From contig CM060733.1 in the NCBI GenBank assembly GCA_030704615.1, positions 42,656,001 to 42,720,000 of the forward strand: a stretch of DNA of 64,000 nt, in the 5' to 3' direction. The translations under genes were made by a program, and so were the position numbers. Positions 13,338-25,259 of this stretch are shown here, piece after piece. Under the pieces are notes generated by a model, which was not told the origin of the DNA, did no database searches, and saw only the letters and a program-made list of their open reading frames with translations. Each line of letters opens with the position of its first letter. Position 1 is the first letter of the stretch. This DNA comes from Takakia lepidozioides. Lineage: Eukaryota > Streptophyta > Takakiopsida > Takakiales > Takakiaceae.

Positions 13338-13800
13338 CTTTTTGCATTCCTTCTTCAAAATGCGCTTACGTGCTTCGAACTTTTCTCGTTTTCTTTCCAA
13401 ATTATTTTCTTAAAAACAATTAAGAGTTTTTTTTTAAATAATTCGGAAAATAGCACGAATAGATACAGAGTTTTGCAAAAATTAGGCGTATATTCTGTTC
13501 ATCCATTCAAATTAGGACAGAATCATCCACATCCATACTTTCATCCATATTTTGCGAATTCATCCATAATTTTATTTGCTTGGGAGAAATTTGGCGATTT
13601 CATCCATGAAAAAACATGGAATTTGCTACGGAATATTCTTTTTCTATTTTTTGAGGTTGCCATTTGGCAAAAATTCGCAAAAAAAAAAAATAACAGACTA
13701 ATATCCCAAAAGACAAAATATCCCCTAGGCGGCCGGATGATACGGGAATAGAGGCTGAACTGTAAACCGCACTTTCTGTCCGAGTTCGAACGCGGCGCGT

Positions 13801-16320
13801 GATCACTGGCGCCCCTTCCCGCCGTTGTTGCATTAATAGGTCTAGCAGACTTACACATGATCATAATGACGGCTCAACAGACCCAACGCAAATAGACTTG
13901 CGCCACAGCAGACTATGACAGTCTAGCTGACTGATATCAGAAGAGACGGACAGACCAGCAGTCCGACGCTCAGCAGACTCACGACAATGCGGATAATTAA
14001 AAGGTAGTAGTTAAACGAACTCATATCCGAAGAGACGGACTTCCAGCTGACCGACGGTTCAACATACTGACGAGAGAAGAGACTTCGGGGATAAGACGAG
14101 AGAAAACGACTCTGCAATTGCCTCTGATGATGGGGTGGTCATGCTTTCCGATGTGAATGCATGTTATGGTGTACGCTGGGCCGAAGTTCCCGATGTAGTA
14201 CTGTTTGGCATTGCACACTGCCATGCACGTAGGGGCTGCGTTGCAATGGGCACACTTGAAAGTCCCTGCAGGAACTCTACCTTGAGGCCAAAATGGGATC
14301 GACGAATTGCCAATCCAGTCAGTCTCATTCCGGGTGCCTTTGCTCGTGTAGTGGTAACACGTGCTCGAGAAACATTTAAGATGTCCAGCACACAATACAT
14401 ATCTCACTCGATCTCCATCACCCAGATTGGACAATGAAGTTTTGATGACACACCATGGGTGGCCGTTATGTTTCATGTTCATTCCTGCCAGAAGACACTT
14501 TGGAATTCGGCAGGCAGTGACGGCCTAGTTGTCCAGTGAAGAACAGACTCGCGCGACACCTGACTGGTACCCCTACAGACCAACAGTCCAGCAGACCAGA
14601 CTGATATCCCAGCAGAACCACGCTTGGAGTCGCCGTCATGCCGTGGTTGCATTTCATCCGTCCAGCAGACTTACATATGCCCATACTCATGGCACAACAC
14701 ACTGCTTAGAGAAAGTACTGACAAAGACGCAGTCGAAGAGCCTGTTGATCCACGTGCATTTGCAGTCGTAAGGACCTCGAACATCCACAAACAACGTGAA
14801 TCCACATCTCTCAAGCTACGTCTCTTTTCCCATTGTCCAATTTTCACTGAGACGGTAGTGGTTGAGATATAATGTTACAAGAGGTGCATCTGGATGTTTG
14901 AGGACCTTCGGACTGGATCCTGTTCTGTTCACACTCTCCGCAGTTCCCAGACATGTGGTGGCAGAGACGTCCTCCCCTGAACAGTCTCATTGATGGACAT
15001 AAATTCTGCAATGTATACATGTCCCCACGTGCATATGCCTCCGCGATTTCTGCTATCGTGTTACCAATGGTTTCCTGCTCCATACGAAGGAGCTCGGACT
15101 CGGACACACACCACAAACCGTAAACGCATGCAATTTTTCCACATATCGTCCTAAAAAATAAGCACGTCAGCACAAAACGAAGGCGAAAATAGTGGAAGCA
15201 TATGCACGATGGTGGCTGTAGAGCCCCACCAGCCCTCTCATGTTCAGGCACACCCTTCATCGTCATTAAAATCTTCCTAAACAAGAAAAACGGCCGCGTG
15301 CGTGCAAAGTCAGCTTTGCAACATTGGACAACAAAGAGCCTCAAGAACGAGACAACAAGAACGAGTGGGCGAGTTTGTGGCAGGATGTTGCGATTTTCCA
15401 TGCCCTAAACATGGATGGCGCGGATGGGTTTTTCAAAATGGACGATCCAGATCATTCGGCCGGCGCGGACTGGCAGACTGGCAGACCGGGGGCAGCAGAC
15501 GGGCACAGCGGACTGTTGGGTGGACTTGCGGGGACTGGCAGTTTGGCGGACTAAGAGGAACTGGACTCACGGGCAGCGGACTGGCGGGCGGACTGGCCGC
15601 GGGGCGCGGCTGGTGGGCCGTGGTAGCAGCTGGGCGACCGCGCGTAGCGGCTGGGGATTTCAGGTGGGGGGAGCCCCGTGCGCGGGGCCCACCGATCAGC
15701 TCGCGCGTGCGCCATAACGTCCCAATTATTGTAAAATGAGAAGCCTTCCGTCCAGAGAAATTAGTCTATTGTCGTGCAAATTACTCTGTGTCAGTCTCTT
15801 CGTCAGTCTGTTGAACCTTCCGTCTACTGGACTGTCCGTGCAGTGACATATGAGTATGTTGTTGCACAAGTTTGTTTGCAGTGGGTCTGTTCGGCCGTTA
15901 TGTCATTAGGTGTAAGTCTATTGGACGCAATAAATGCAGCGACGGTGGTAAAGAGGCCCAGTCACATTGCGCCACATCATCAGCCTCCGCACCAGACTCC
16001 GTACTCGCCTTAGTCTCTTTGTCCGTCCGCTTAACCTCAGTCGTCAGTCTGTCCTTGCGGTGGCATATGAATCTGTTGTTGAGGGTACTGGTCTACTCGG
16101 CCATCTTTGTCATCAGGAGTAAGTCTGCTGGACTTAATGAATACGGCGATGGCAGACTAACGATAGTCTCACTCATTCCGTCTGCCTCAGTCTCTTCTTC
16201 ATTCTGTTGAACCTTCCGTCTGCTGGACTGTCCGTGCAGTGGCATACCGACAGCATGTGTGAGGGGTCTGCAACTATTAATGCGATGGCGGCCAAAAAAA
16301 GGCGCCGGTGAAATCTCGTC
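13801..16320. mobile_element. Non-autonomous MULE derivative with long terminal inverted repeats
   Basis: The left end (13,801-13,860, starting GATCACTGGCGCC and including GCATTAATAGGTCTAGCAGA) is matched in inverted orientation by 16,260-16,320. Both arms share a GGCGCC block, then GCATTAATAG about 15 bases inside, then a CACATG word. Inside each arm the word CAGCAGACTTAC or its complement AGTAAGTCTGCTGGA recurs. The interior holds a transposase zinc-domain fragment (14,100-14,482), further CAGACT-rich blocks, and a GC-rich stretch at 15,455-15,690 with repeated GGCAGACTGG-like words. No target duplication was resolved. Length is about 2.5 kb. Confidence 0.55.
14100..14482 (-). pseudogene. 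MULE transposase fragment, WRKY/GCM1-like zinc domain only
   Basis: Homologous to residues about 240-370 of the transposase at 45,724-49,330: it begins with HNGHPWCVIKTS, keeps the cysteine ladder RYVLCAGHLKC...TCYHY, NETDWIG and FKCAHC...CMAVC, and ends CIHIGKHDHP. This pattern, with a terminal H-x-H, is typical of the WRKY-GCM1 zinc fold in MULE transposases. The catalytic core and SWIM finger are absent, so the fragment cannot be an active transposase. Confidence 0.8.
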
Positions 16321-16613
16321 ACGTCACTCCGCGGCATGCGTCGGCATGTAGGGTTATACCTATTCTGTACTTACCGCTGGACTTCTTTCGCACTATTTTG
16401 TTTTAGGCCCGTCCACCTCCCATTTGTGCGAGCCCGCTTTCCTTTGTGTGTGTTAGCTTTTCAAGGCGCGGACAGTCGCATGAGCACCGAGTCGTTGCAA
16501 CAACCGTCGCCTCCACAACACACCCGGTGAGCTTTCTTCTTTGTGCTTTGGTTTCTTTCCATTCTCTTTTCCGGTCTTCTCTGCTTTCTTATTCTTAGTT
16601 TATCTGTCACTCA

Positions 16614-17339
16614 TTGTCGATGCATCTCTTGTCTGATTCTGTAGCCATGGAGGATGCTTGTGAAAAGGGTGGAGCGGACTGGTTGCATTTGATTCACGAC
16701 CACACTGACTCGGAGGACCCAACTACACTTCCTGTCCACAAGTCCGGATCCTGGCTCGTTGAACAGAGTCGGCTGCACTGGCCTCAACGGGACCATGTCT
16801 CTGAATTTCTACGGAGTTCTATCAGTGCATTGACGGAGTCTTCTTTTCCCGCCGGGCCATCTTCACATATTGGTGCATCATTTGAGGATATAAACAAGTC
16901 ACCGATAAACCATTCTTCTCCAGTGCCCCATGGCCTGCCATCTATTTCCATTCAGCTCAGCCCGGTTTTGGTTCGTTCACTTGCGAAAGCTTTAGATGAT
17001 TCTTACGTGACCGACCGTAATATGGGAACTCAACCCCGTATCATTGACCTTACTGAAGAACTAGACGATGTAGTTGCCGCGGATAATTTAGATGTCGGCG
17101 GTAGTCAAGCTTTTTCTGCATCAGACCTTGAAGAGACAGTTGACTTGCAAGTTGATAGATTGATCTCCTCCCTGCAAGAGCAGACCGACCACGAGATTGA
17201 TCACCAAGCTGAACAGCAGACTGATCAGAGTGGCGAGCAGACTGAGCACCAGACTAACGCTGAACATGGACAGACTAAGGGCCAACATGCCGTTCCCCCC
17301 TGCCCACGAGAGTGTCCACCAGACTCGACAGCAGACTGA
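16614..17339 (+). CDS. Hypothetical acidic, glutamine/histidine-rich protein
   Basis: A 241-residue ORF. The start is ambiguous between the first Met and a second Met 11 codons on (MEDACEKGGADWL). The protein is acidic, mostly low complexity, with a C-terminal tract of repeated HQ/EQTDQ/EQTEHQ units; the DNA motif GAGCAGACTGAGCACCAG recurs at about 17,235 and 17,352, suggesting local duplication. A second frame at about 17,490-17,619 (ending MDQVWELLQPDK) may be a displaced continuation. I do not recognise a family. It could be a host gene or an element accessory ORF. Confidence 0.35.
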   Translation: MSMHLLSDSVAMEDACEKGGADWLHLIHDHTDSEDPTTLPVHKSGSWLVEQSRLHWPQRDHVSEFLRSSISALTESSFPAGPSSHIGASFEDINKSPINHSSPVPHGLPSISIQLSPVLVRSLAKALDDSYVTDRNMGTQPRIIDLTEELDDVVAADNLDVGGSQAFSASDLEETVDLQVDRLISSLQEQTDHEIDHQAEQQTDQSGEQTEHQTNAEHGQTKGQHAVPPCPRECPPDSTAD

Positions 17340-17669
17340 CCAGAGCGGCGAGCAGACTGAGCACCAGGTTGACCAGATTGAGGATAATGAGTAGCAGACT
17401 GACGCTAATATTGGACAGACTGAGGGCCAACATGCCGCGCACTTTGCAAATAAATCAAAGGAGAAAGATTCTAAAGTAGTTCTGCTATAAAAGAATTCAC
17501 CTCCTGATCTTGTCAGAACAGATAGATTGCCTGTCGTAGCCTCAGTAAGGAAGAAAAATAATCCCAATGCTAAATGGTTAATGGACCAAGTTTGGGAATT
17601 ACTACAACCTGACAAATGACCCCTTTGCTGGTTCTGCCCTCTTGGATTGCTTGATAGCCCTGCAAAAGA

Positions 17670-18143
17670 TTACTCAAATGTCCAGAGACCAGTGTCTTCA
17701 TCACAATAGATTCGGCCTAACCAAATAGGTTCCAAAAGAGGACTCCTCTTTTGATCTTGACCTTGAGTTCCCAACAGCCCAAGAATCTCGGCACAGACGT
17801 TGTCCATGGGTAGCTCATATTCTTCGGGGTATGACGTGCGTGGAACGTAAGTCTCTGGACTGTATGTTTCTGGAACGTATGTAGGGTAGAATAACATGTA
17901 TTCATATGGCCGTTGGATATTTCGTTTAGAGGAAGAAATGTACTGTGGTGAGGTTGGCATGTATTCGGGGGAGGATGGATAATATCCAGGCGAGTCTGCT
18001 GCCTCTGAACCGGATGATGAGTAGGCTATTTCAGGTGGTTCAATGAGGTCCAGAAGCTCGTATTTGGGAGTTCCGGGAATTGGGTAGAAGCTCGATGAGT
18101 ATTCGATCGTTTCATCCTTTCCAGAATAATCACTCATACACAA
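17670..18143 (-). CDS. Hypothetical protein with RNA polymerase II CTD-like heptads
   Basis: A 157-residue ORF, rich in Tyr, Pro and Ser. The central part reads YYPSSPE-YMPTSPQ-YISSS, two heptads close to the Pol II C-terminal-domain consensus YSPTSPS with a partial third, followed by looser YVPETYS and YVPRTSY units. No catalytic domain is visible. The ORF faces the plus-strand ORF ending at 17,339. Function unknown; the resemblance may be low-complexity convergence. Confidence 0.35.
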   Translation of the reverse strand: MCMSDYSGKDETIEYSSSFYPIPGTPKYELLDLIEPPEIAYSSSGSEAADSPGYYPSSPEYMPTSPQYISSSKRNIQRPYEYMLFYPTYVPETYSPETYVPRTSYPEEYELPMDNVCAEILGLLGTQGQDQKRSPLLEPIWLGRIYCDEDTGLWTFE

Positions 18144-18227
18144 CCACCTATGAACTGCCTCAATTCATTGAAACACAAAATATTGTTGATCCTACTTTTC
18201 CAAAGAATTGTTCTAAATTAACTCGAC

Positions 18228-18960
18228 CTAGACATGAATGTCGACGTCCATTTGCAGAAGAACATTTTCCTAAATTGCCTATCCTGAGTAGACAGCAAGT
18301 GACTGTTAGTTTCAACCTATCTCACATGACGCTTCATTATCTACTGAAATAACTGCAGTTAGATTTACGCTCCACTTAATATAACTCTATTGTTATATAG
18401 AGTTATATCAGAATCTTAACGTCGACATTAATGTCGAGGTTCTTCATCTATTGTTTATTGATTAACAGTACTTGAGGTAATTGTAATCTTCAGTCCACGT
18501 ATAGTTGTGAAAAAAACTAATCTTATTGCATGAGAACGTTGACATTAATGTCGAGGTCCAATTCCATCGTTGGACAGTCAACTAACGTGTTCATCCAAAT
18601 TCTGTTAAAAAAAACGTGAAATCTACAAATGCTATTACAAAAAGCTAATGTCTAGGCTTACCTCCCCATCCTCGACACTAATATAAGAGTCCTAAACACC
18701 TCGACATTAATGTCTAGGAAGTTTAAAAGGTTCATCAGCAACCTGCTTATGTACACTGGAAAACTGAGAGATGTTCAATTTATACATGATGCCTCTAGAC
18801 CTTGACATTCATATCGAGGTTCCCTTCTATAACAAAGGTGGTCATGTAGATGGTTGACAATATATGACACCCATACATGGGACCGAAACATCTACACCCA
18901 TACTGGGGTCCCGAAATGCCTACATGCATTCATGTACCTCGACATCAATGTCAAGATTGT
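18228..18960. repeat. Dispersed palindromes TCGACATTAATGTCGA
   Basis: About seven copies of a palindrome centred on GACATTAATGTC, often in CCTCGAC...GTCGAGG context: near 18,236, 18,429, 18,546, 18,679 (weak), 18,708, 18,809 and 18,946. Distances vary from about 30 to 190 bp and are not regularly phased. The DNA between is AT-rich and non-coding. It is a separate family from the GGCGCC-centred palindromes. Confidence 0.75.
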
Positions 18961-19499
18961 TTACAAAGAGAGTCGTCCCGATGTCCACCTACATTGCACA
19001 TTATGTTGACATTACAATAGACCTACTTTGCAAACTCGGGCAACATTATGTCAAACTACATTGGAGAGATACTCCAAATTTACTCGAGATTTGTGTGTGT
19101 GAGAGATTCGCTCTAGGCGTGTGTTTGTGATTTGCTCTAGGTGTGTGCGTGTGTGTCTGCATTTTTAATTAATCCTAGGTGTGTGTGATTGTATATTCTA
19201 CTGATTTTCTCTAGGTGCGTTCATTGAGTTATACCTGGCCATGAGTATGCTCCAACCTCACTCACTTTAACCTGCAAACAAGGTAGACAACTGTCAAATG
19301 GTGGACCAATGAAATCAAACTCAAGATAATTCAAAACGAGTCATCTATTATACATGCTGCAATTTGGAATTGTGTTTGTACCTCTATTTTATCTCTGCCC
19401 TACTGGAATGTATTTGTTGCCCGTGCTGCTCATATGCAGCTCTTGTTGCTCATGTCCCTACTCAGCCTATTGGAGCTTGAATTGCAGGGCTAAGGTTCT

Positions 19500-19680
19500 G
19501 AAATCCTTATTTGAACAAGCACATGGACAAAGAGATAGAGTCAACCATATGCAAATTGAACCAGGGTGTTTGGTGTGGCGGACCTTGCTTGGCGCCTACA
19601 GAATTCTCGGCAACGTGAAGTTAGCAGAATATGTGACAAAATGCCTACTCAAGTTGGATCCACAGGACGCTGGAACTTAA
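19500..19680 (+). pseudogene. PPR protein fragment (E-motif region)
   Basis: The translation VNHMQIEPGCLVWRTLLGAY continues into RILGNVKLAEYV and LLKLDPQDAGT. This is the hallmark of the last PPR unit and E motif in PLS-type PPR proteins that act in organelle RNA editing. Only about 50 recognisable residues remain before a stop at 19,678, with no E+/DYW domain, so it is a relic or captured fragment. Confidence 0.75.
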
Positions 19681-20279
19681 ATGGTAGGTGGAGCACTCAT
19701 AAATGTCATCCATTGCTATTGCACCAAACGAGCGGCACAGGGATTACCCAACCTTTGGGGAGGGATGCAGGGCCACTAGCAAAATAAAATCATAAATGTT
19801 TCACCTAGCACACCGTTTAAGTCCAGAATTAGCAAATGTTTCTTTGCTGGTCCAGGAAGTAAAGAGTCATCTGGCTTCAACATGTGAGGGGGAGAAAGTT
19901 AAGCAACCTCCTTGTGTGTTTTGCAGTCACTGTTTGCATCTGCATCTTCCTCCCCATTTAAACTCCCATATACCTGCATACCAGAATCCGGTGTGCCAGG
20001 CTCCTCTGTCACCATTGCCCCCTGGACTGCTACTTCCTTTGGAGGTTTGCTATTTCATGAGCATGAGCGGCATGAGCGGCATGAGCGGAGTAGTAAGACA
20101 ATCGGTTTTCATGAGCAGAAGTACAAATTTCGAAAATAAAAAACAATAAAAAACAATAATTTAATGCAATGTGTCAGGAAAAACAAATATATTATTCGGC
20201 CCCTTGAAGGGAAAATTGCAGTTTTGACAGTTGTGCTCATGATATTTCGTCTTCCGCTCATGCCAATTCCCAGCGACAT

Positions 20280-20724
20280 GTGCAAATATGGCGCCGAATT
20301 TCGCGGTAATAGGGTCCGTAACTTGAAAAAACGGCAACGTATTTCGTGGTAATAGGTCTCTCTGGCGAAAAATGGTGCCGAATTCCGCGGCTATAGGTCC
20401 CCTCATGACAGGTAATTCGGCGCCATTTTTCCAGTGCATGTTTGGACTTAGCCAGTTTTCGGCGCAAAATAGGGAAATTCGGCGCCATTTTTCCAGACAC
20501 TGTACCAGTGCATGTTGGGACTTAGCCAGTTTTCGGCCCAAAAAAGAGAAATTCGGCGCCATTTTTCCAGACACGGTACCAGTGCATGTTGGGACTTAGC
20601 CAGTTTTCGGCCCAAAAAAGAGAAATTCGGCGCCATTTTCCCAGACACAGGTACTAGTGCATGTTGGGACTTAGCCAGTTTTCGGCCCCAAAAAGAGAAA
20701 TTCGGCGCCATTTTTCCAGAAATG
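20280..20724. repeat. GGCGCC-containing repeats with a 74-bp tandem unit
   Basis: Near the left end of MULE copy 1. From about 20,437 there are four tandem units of about 74 bp, each containing AATTCGGCGCCATTTTTCC and the word GCATGTTGGGACTTAGCCAG. Upstream, at 20,289-20,430, are looser GGCGCCGAATTTCG and GGTGCCGAATTCCGCGG sites. The unit length of 74 bp is close to seven helical turns, in line with the spacings in the other arrays. Confidence 0.8.
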
Positions 20725-20874
20725 GCCCCACAACTGCTTCTGTTGGATCTCAGTTTGAATGGAATATTGCCTCATTCCAGGAGTTTTGGGGTGCATTTCA
20801 TTACATTGCAAAAAAAAGTCTGATACAGCAAAATGCAATTGAAAATATCCATATGGAGGATTCTCTTTGCCCCA

Positions 20875-23800
20875 TCAATGATTTCTGGAATCCCTAAGGA
20901 GGAGTTTGTGCAGCTCGTTCACGCTCAACGCTGGTGCATGAATAAAGTCATCAATAGTCACGTTCATCCTCAACCTCTTCAGGTAAATGTAATACAGATG
21001 CTTGCACGGATAATACTTCGAACCCTTCTTTGCTTCCATCAACGAGAAGTCCGTACAATTGCAAGTCGGCTCCACTCCAATCGTAATTGTGTATACATCG
21101 TCGCGTACAGCCGAGCCGGCCGTTGCCATCCGATACACACGCCCAAGGCCGGATGGGGGTACGTCCATGGAGCTCTGAATAGTGCAAGCCATCCCAAGAG
21201 CATTGGCAATCCGAGTCTCATTCAACTTGTTGGGAGGGTGTCGTCTCTTCACTCTTCCGAATCGCATTGTGGGATGTGCAGAATTGTCCAATCCGTCTCT
21301 ACTAGACCGAGCAGTCTGCAATGGCTGGGTCTGAGGAACCGGAAATGCGTGGGCCGGGATGTCTGTGCGTTGCACCATTCAAAATCATGCTGCCGATAGA
21401 GCATCCGCCTCATTCTGAGAGAGGCTGCAACCCGGTGCAACAGGCCAGACGCCCGGAGGCTCCGACATTCCCTGAATCCCGTACTTGGGCTTGTCAAATA
21501 CACATGTCATTATGTCGTGCCTACAGAACCAAAATGTCTGCGTTGTGGCGTGAGCAAATGTGGGAGTCAAAAATCTGCCGCTGAAACAAGGTGCAGGTAC
21601 AGCACCGTGTGGGTTCCTCCGAATCATCTCACCACAGCGTGCTCTCGTATCCACCTGGATGGCGCAGCACTTCCCTCGAAATGCCGGCAATGTCCTCGCA
21701 ATTCTCCACTGTGATTCCGACACTCTTGTCTCCATAATGGGAATGTTGTACTGCTTTACTACAGATGGCTCGTTATGTTGCCGGGGCACGCGCCCTGTGC
21801 TCAAAGGAGATAGCGATCTTGAACGTGCAGGACTTGCGGTGCTCGACGAGACCTCCTCGGGCAACATCACCGGACCACGAGGGAGCGTGCGAATATTCTT
21901 GTCAGCTCGCCATGAATCCTCTTCTCCGCCAGGTGCCTCGTCAAGTCTTCGTCTCACTGGACGGGTATGAACATCTCCTTCCAAATGTTGGCCTCTTTGC
22001 AGCAATGGCGTGTCCCGAAGACCCTCTCGCAAGGCCGCCGCCCACTTCCGAGGATTCTTCGATTTGGAGGCAGTCCGCATCGGCATTTCCTGCCTGTCCG
22101 GCCCCAAGCCCCACTGTTTCCCTTTCAAGAACTCGTTGTACCTGCATTGCTGCATAATTGACCTCACAATGTCCTCCGTTGTGGCAGTGAGGATGTCCAC
22201 CAGATGCGCCGCAGAGGAGGCACGCCAGGAAGAGTGCACTGATTCGGCCATGTTTGTCGTGGGCATGTCGGTGTCGGAGTCGAGACACATTTCCTGCACA
22301 AGCACATGTTGAGGTTACAAGCAAGTTACAAATATGACCAAGAATAATATTCAACGGGACGCAAATTCGTGCAACTCACCTCCCGCATATAGTCGCCGAA
22401 CTGGAGGAAACGATAATGCCACCATGCTAGCCAACTAACCATTGCTCCCTCGTCTGATTTCCTTACAGCACCTGACAATGTCCACCAAGCCCGTATACAT
22501 GCAAACTGTGTCTCTGCATCATCCAAGGTGGGAGCGCGCTTCCACGCAAGGCACATGGAACGGTGCTCCTCTTTGAAATCTGGCGCCACGAGCCTGGTTG
22601 TGTACTGCGAAAGGCTCTGCAGAAAATGGAACCCACAAGATCTCTCCTTGCCTTCCATCGGAACATTGGGGTCTTGCCCGTACACCCTTCGGATGGCAGC
22701 CCAATTTGCTTGTGCATTGTCCGCCATGAAACCACGGAAATTGGGAGGGGGGCAATCCCGCCTTGGCCATCTGTTCGTTTATTCCCTGCCAAAGAAGCAT
22801 CTCCGATTGTGTGTCCTCTCCTTTCATCTCACAAATAGCAATTGTCATTAACACTCTGGCTGCATAATCCTCAGGGAAAAAGAAGAAGAAACGTGCACGT
22901 CCTCCAACCGCAGGTAGAGAGGATCACTGATGCTTCTCGTGTTCTTGTAGCTTTTGTAGATTCAAGGTTGCTTTTAATCAGAACTGAAACCTAAGTGGTT
23001 GGCACCAATTCCAGTGTCTAGTTGTCAGGTGGCAGTAGCTGCAAACTTTGGGTAACGGAAACATGTCCCGAGCACTAAGAGATGTGTTTCATACTCCATT
23101 CGGGAAAGACTCTACTGACATGCTTTGGACAGCAAAAGCCCTGATGGACTATTTCAAACTACAGAAAAGGAAGTTTAAATGCTCATGAGATAGAAGAGAA
23201 AGAACAAGGATATTAGAGAATTTGCAGTGGGTGTCGTAGACATGTGCACCCATTGTCACCCACTGGTGATTTGTAATTCGCTTGATATGGTCGAACATGA
23301 CCCAACTATTTGACAAGTCCCCACTCGTCATCCTGTCGACCAGTTCGACGCCGCTGCCAGGTCCACACGTGGACATTTTGAATACGAAACAACGATCTGC
23401 CTCAGTCCCTTGTCCTGGAAATCTACTTCCATGAATGTAGTCATATCCACATCGTCGCTTCACCTCCAGAATGGAGTGCATATCCGAGCCACGCCCAATT
23501 TTCTGTTTGCATGAGACAATGTGGTTTCGGACATTCGGTGAACATACGTGGGACACCGACTCCAGCAATGCCTCCATTTCCTTCTCATCAAGAGGAACTC
23601 TATCGGAGCCGTCTTCCGACATAATTCTGGCCAATGCCATCTTATGGGCGGCTTGGAGCTGTATCTATTTGGGTTTGGCACTCGGTCTCAACTTAACCTC
23701 CTCCTGAACGAGCTCCTCTGCCTCGTGGGCAGCCTCCCGCGAGTTCCCCCTCGCCAATTTGTGACAATGGGAACCAACATGTATGCAAACTCGGGTGAGG

Positions 23801-24827
23801 TCAGGGAAACAGTGCAACACATAGAACTGCTTGGCATTACAAACAGACATGCAGTGTGGTGGTTCTTTGCAATGCGCACACTTAAATGTGGAGTTCGGAA
23901 CCTTCTCCTGAGCTCGAAATGGTTGATGAGCTGTGCCTATCCAATCGGTCTCGTTCCTGTGACCTCTGGATTTAAAGTGGAAGCAAGTTGGGGAGAAACA
24001 CCGCAACGCACCCGCACACCATCGAGCATCTTCATGCTGGTGGTTTTGGTAACGCACCAAGGATGACCGTCATGTTTTCTATCCATATCTGTCAACATTC
24101 CGGACGCCCTCGAGTAGTCCGCCCGAGGAGGGAACTCAAAGAAGATATTACCGTCGACGTCGGCGGGAAGGCATGTAACCGATTTAATTGCGAACTTGAT
24201 GTAGTCCAGCCCGGCCAGCTCCAACCGGTGTCCCTCCAGGTGAAGCCCTCGTAGAATTTCAAGAATAGATCGAACTGCGGTGGTCGTGCTGGGAATATGA
24301 CTCCCTCCTCCACTGACGTCCATTGAGGACTTGCCTGATCTCCAGGATGACCTCGGAACTTCCATGACCTCGTCTGAGTCGGACAGGTTGTGAACAACCC
24401 GGTTCTCGCTCGTCTTCATGGATGGGTTTGGCTCTGGATTTACTTCGTTGCGGACTTCTCTCTTTGAGGTAGCCACTCTCTGATTTGCGGATTGTTTCGT
24501 GGAAGGCACAAGGATAGAAGATGCATTTGGCGGGCAAATGAAATCCCCAACAGCCATGTATATGACGCTGTCCGATGGTGGAACTCGCCATTCCCTGCCA
24601 TCGCCGAAATCATCGTGGAGCACAACAATACTCTCGACAACAAGGCCATTTGAGTCCTTCCTTTCCTCCTCCAAAAAAACCGACCCCGGTTTCAGGTGGT
24701 ATCGAACGCACAGATATTTCTCCATCACCCGGCAGATGTCCCCTCTGCACGGAAATGAAGCTCTATGCTCGTGAGGAGGGCAGTACACTGTAGCGCTCGG
24801 GTTTTCCGCCATGGGAGATGTGCACAC
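20875..24827 (-). pseudogene. MULE transposase pseudogene (copy 1)
   Basis: Homologous along its length to the transposase at 45,724-49,330. Segments from the N-terminus: 24,827-24,040 (MAENPSATVYCPP, DMDRKHDGHPWCV), a frameshift near 24,035, the zinc domain (ETDWIG, FKCAHC...CIHVGSHCH), a stop near 23,665, LLESVSHVCSPNVRNHIVSC (23,590-23,530) and WVMFDHIKRITNHQWVTMG. An inserted stretch of about 360 bp (22,860-23,220) follows, then a frameshift in a C-run near 22,745, MADNAQANWAAIRRVYG, and a conserved intron at about 22,294-22,379. After stops near 21,385 comes the SWIM finger CNCTDF...YYPCKHLYYIYLKRL. Not functional. Confidence 0.9.
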
Positions 24828-25259
24828 AAGACTGCCAGGATGGCGTGCGGGGAAGCTCCCTGGTAGAAGGGGGATGCAGCGATGGGAAGGAATGCGGTGC
24901 CGATTTGTCCGAGCGACAAAGCCTGATCCAAATCCAGGGAGCCAACTATCTCAAAAATCCACAGTCAGAGTGTTAATGAACCTTGTCTCCGGAATGCGGC
25001 CCCTGGTCTTTGCGCAATAACTGCCAACGGTATGCAGTCAAAAAGTGGGGGGCCGTCGGATGATGACGGCTGAAGGGGAGAAGCCGGCACCGTGCCGTCA
25101 CATTACTACCCCCGAATGGAAATTCGGCACCCAATATCCAACAGGGGCCGCACGGATGAAGTCGTCTGGGGCAGAGATGCCGGCACCTGTCCGACAGAGA
25201 ACATCCCCCGGACGGAAATTCAGCGCCGAATTTCCATTCAGATCCCCCCAAAGGAAGTC

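Noticed and set aside
22860-23220. A normal intron in the copy 1 transposase
   Set aside because: The left side lacks a GT donor, and copies 2 and 3 are continuous at this place. An insertion is more likely.
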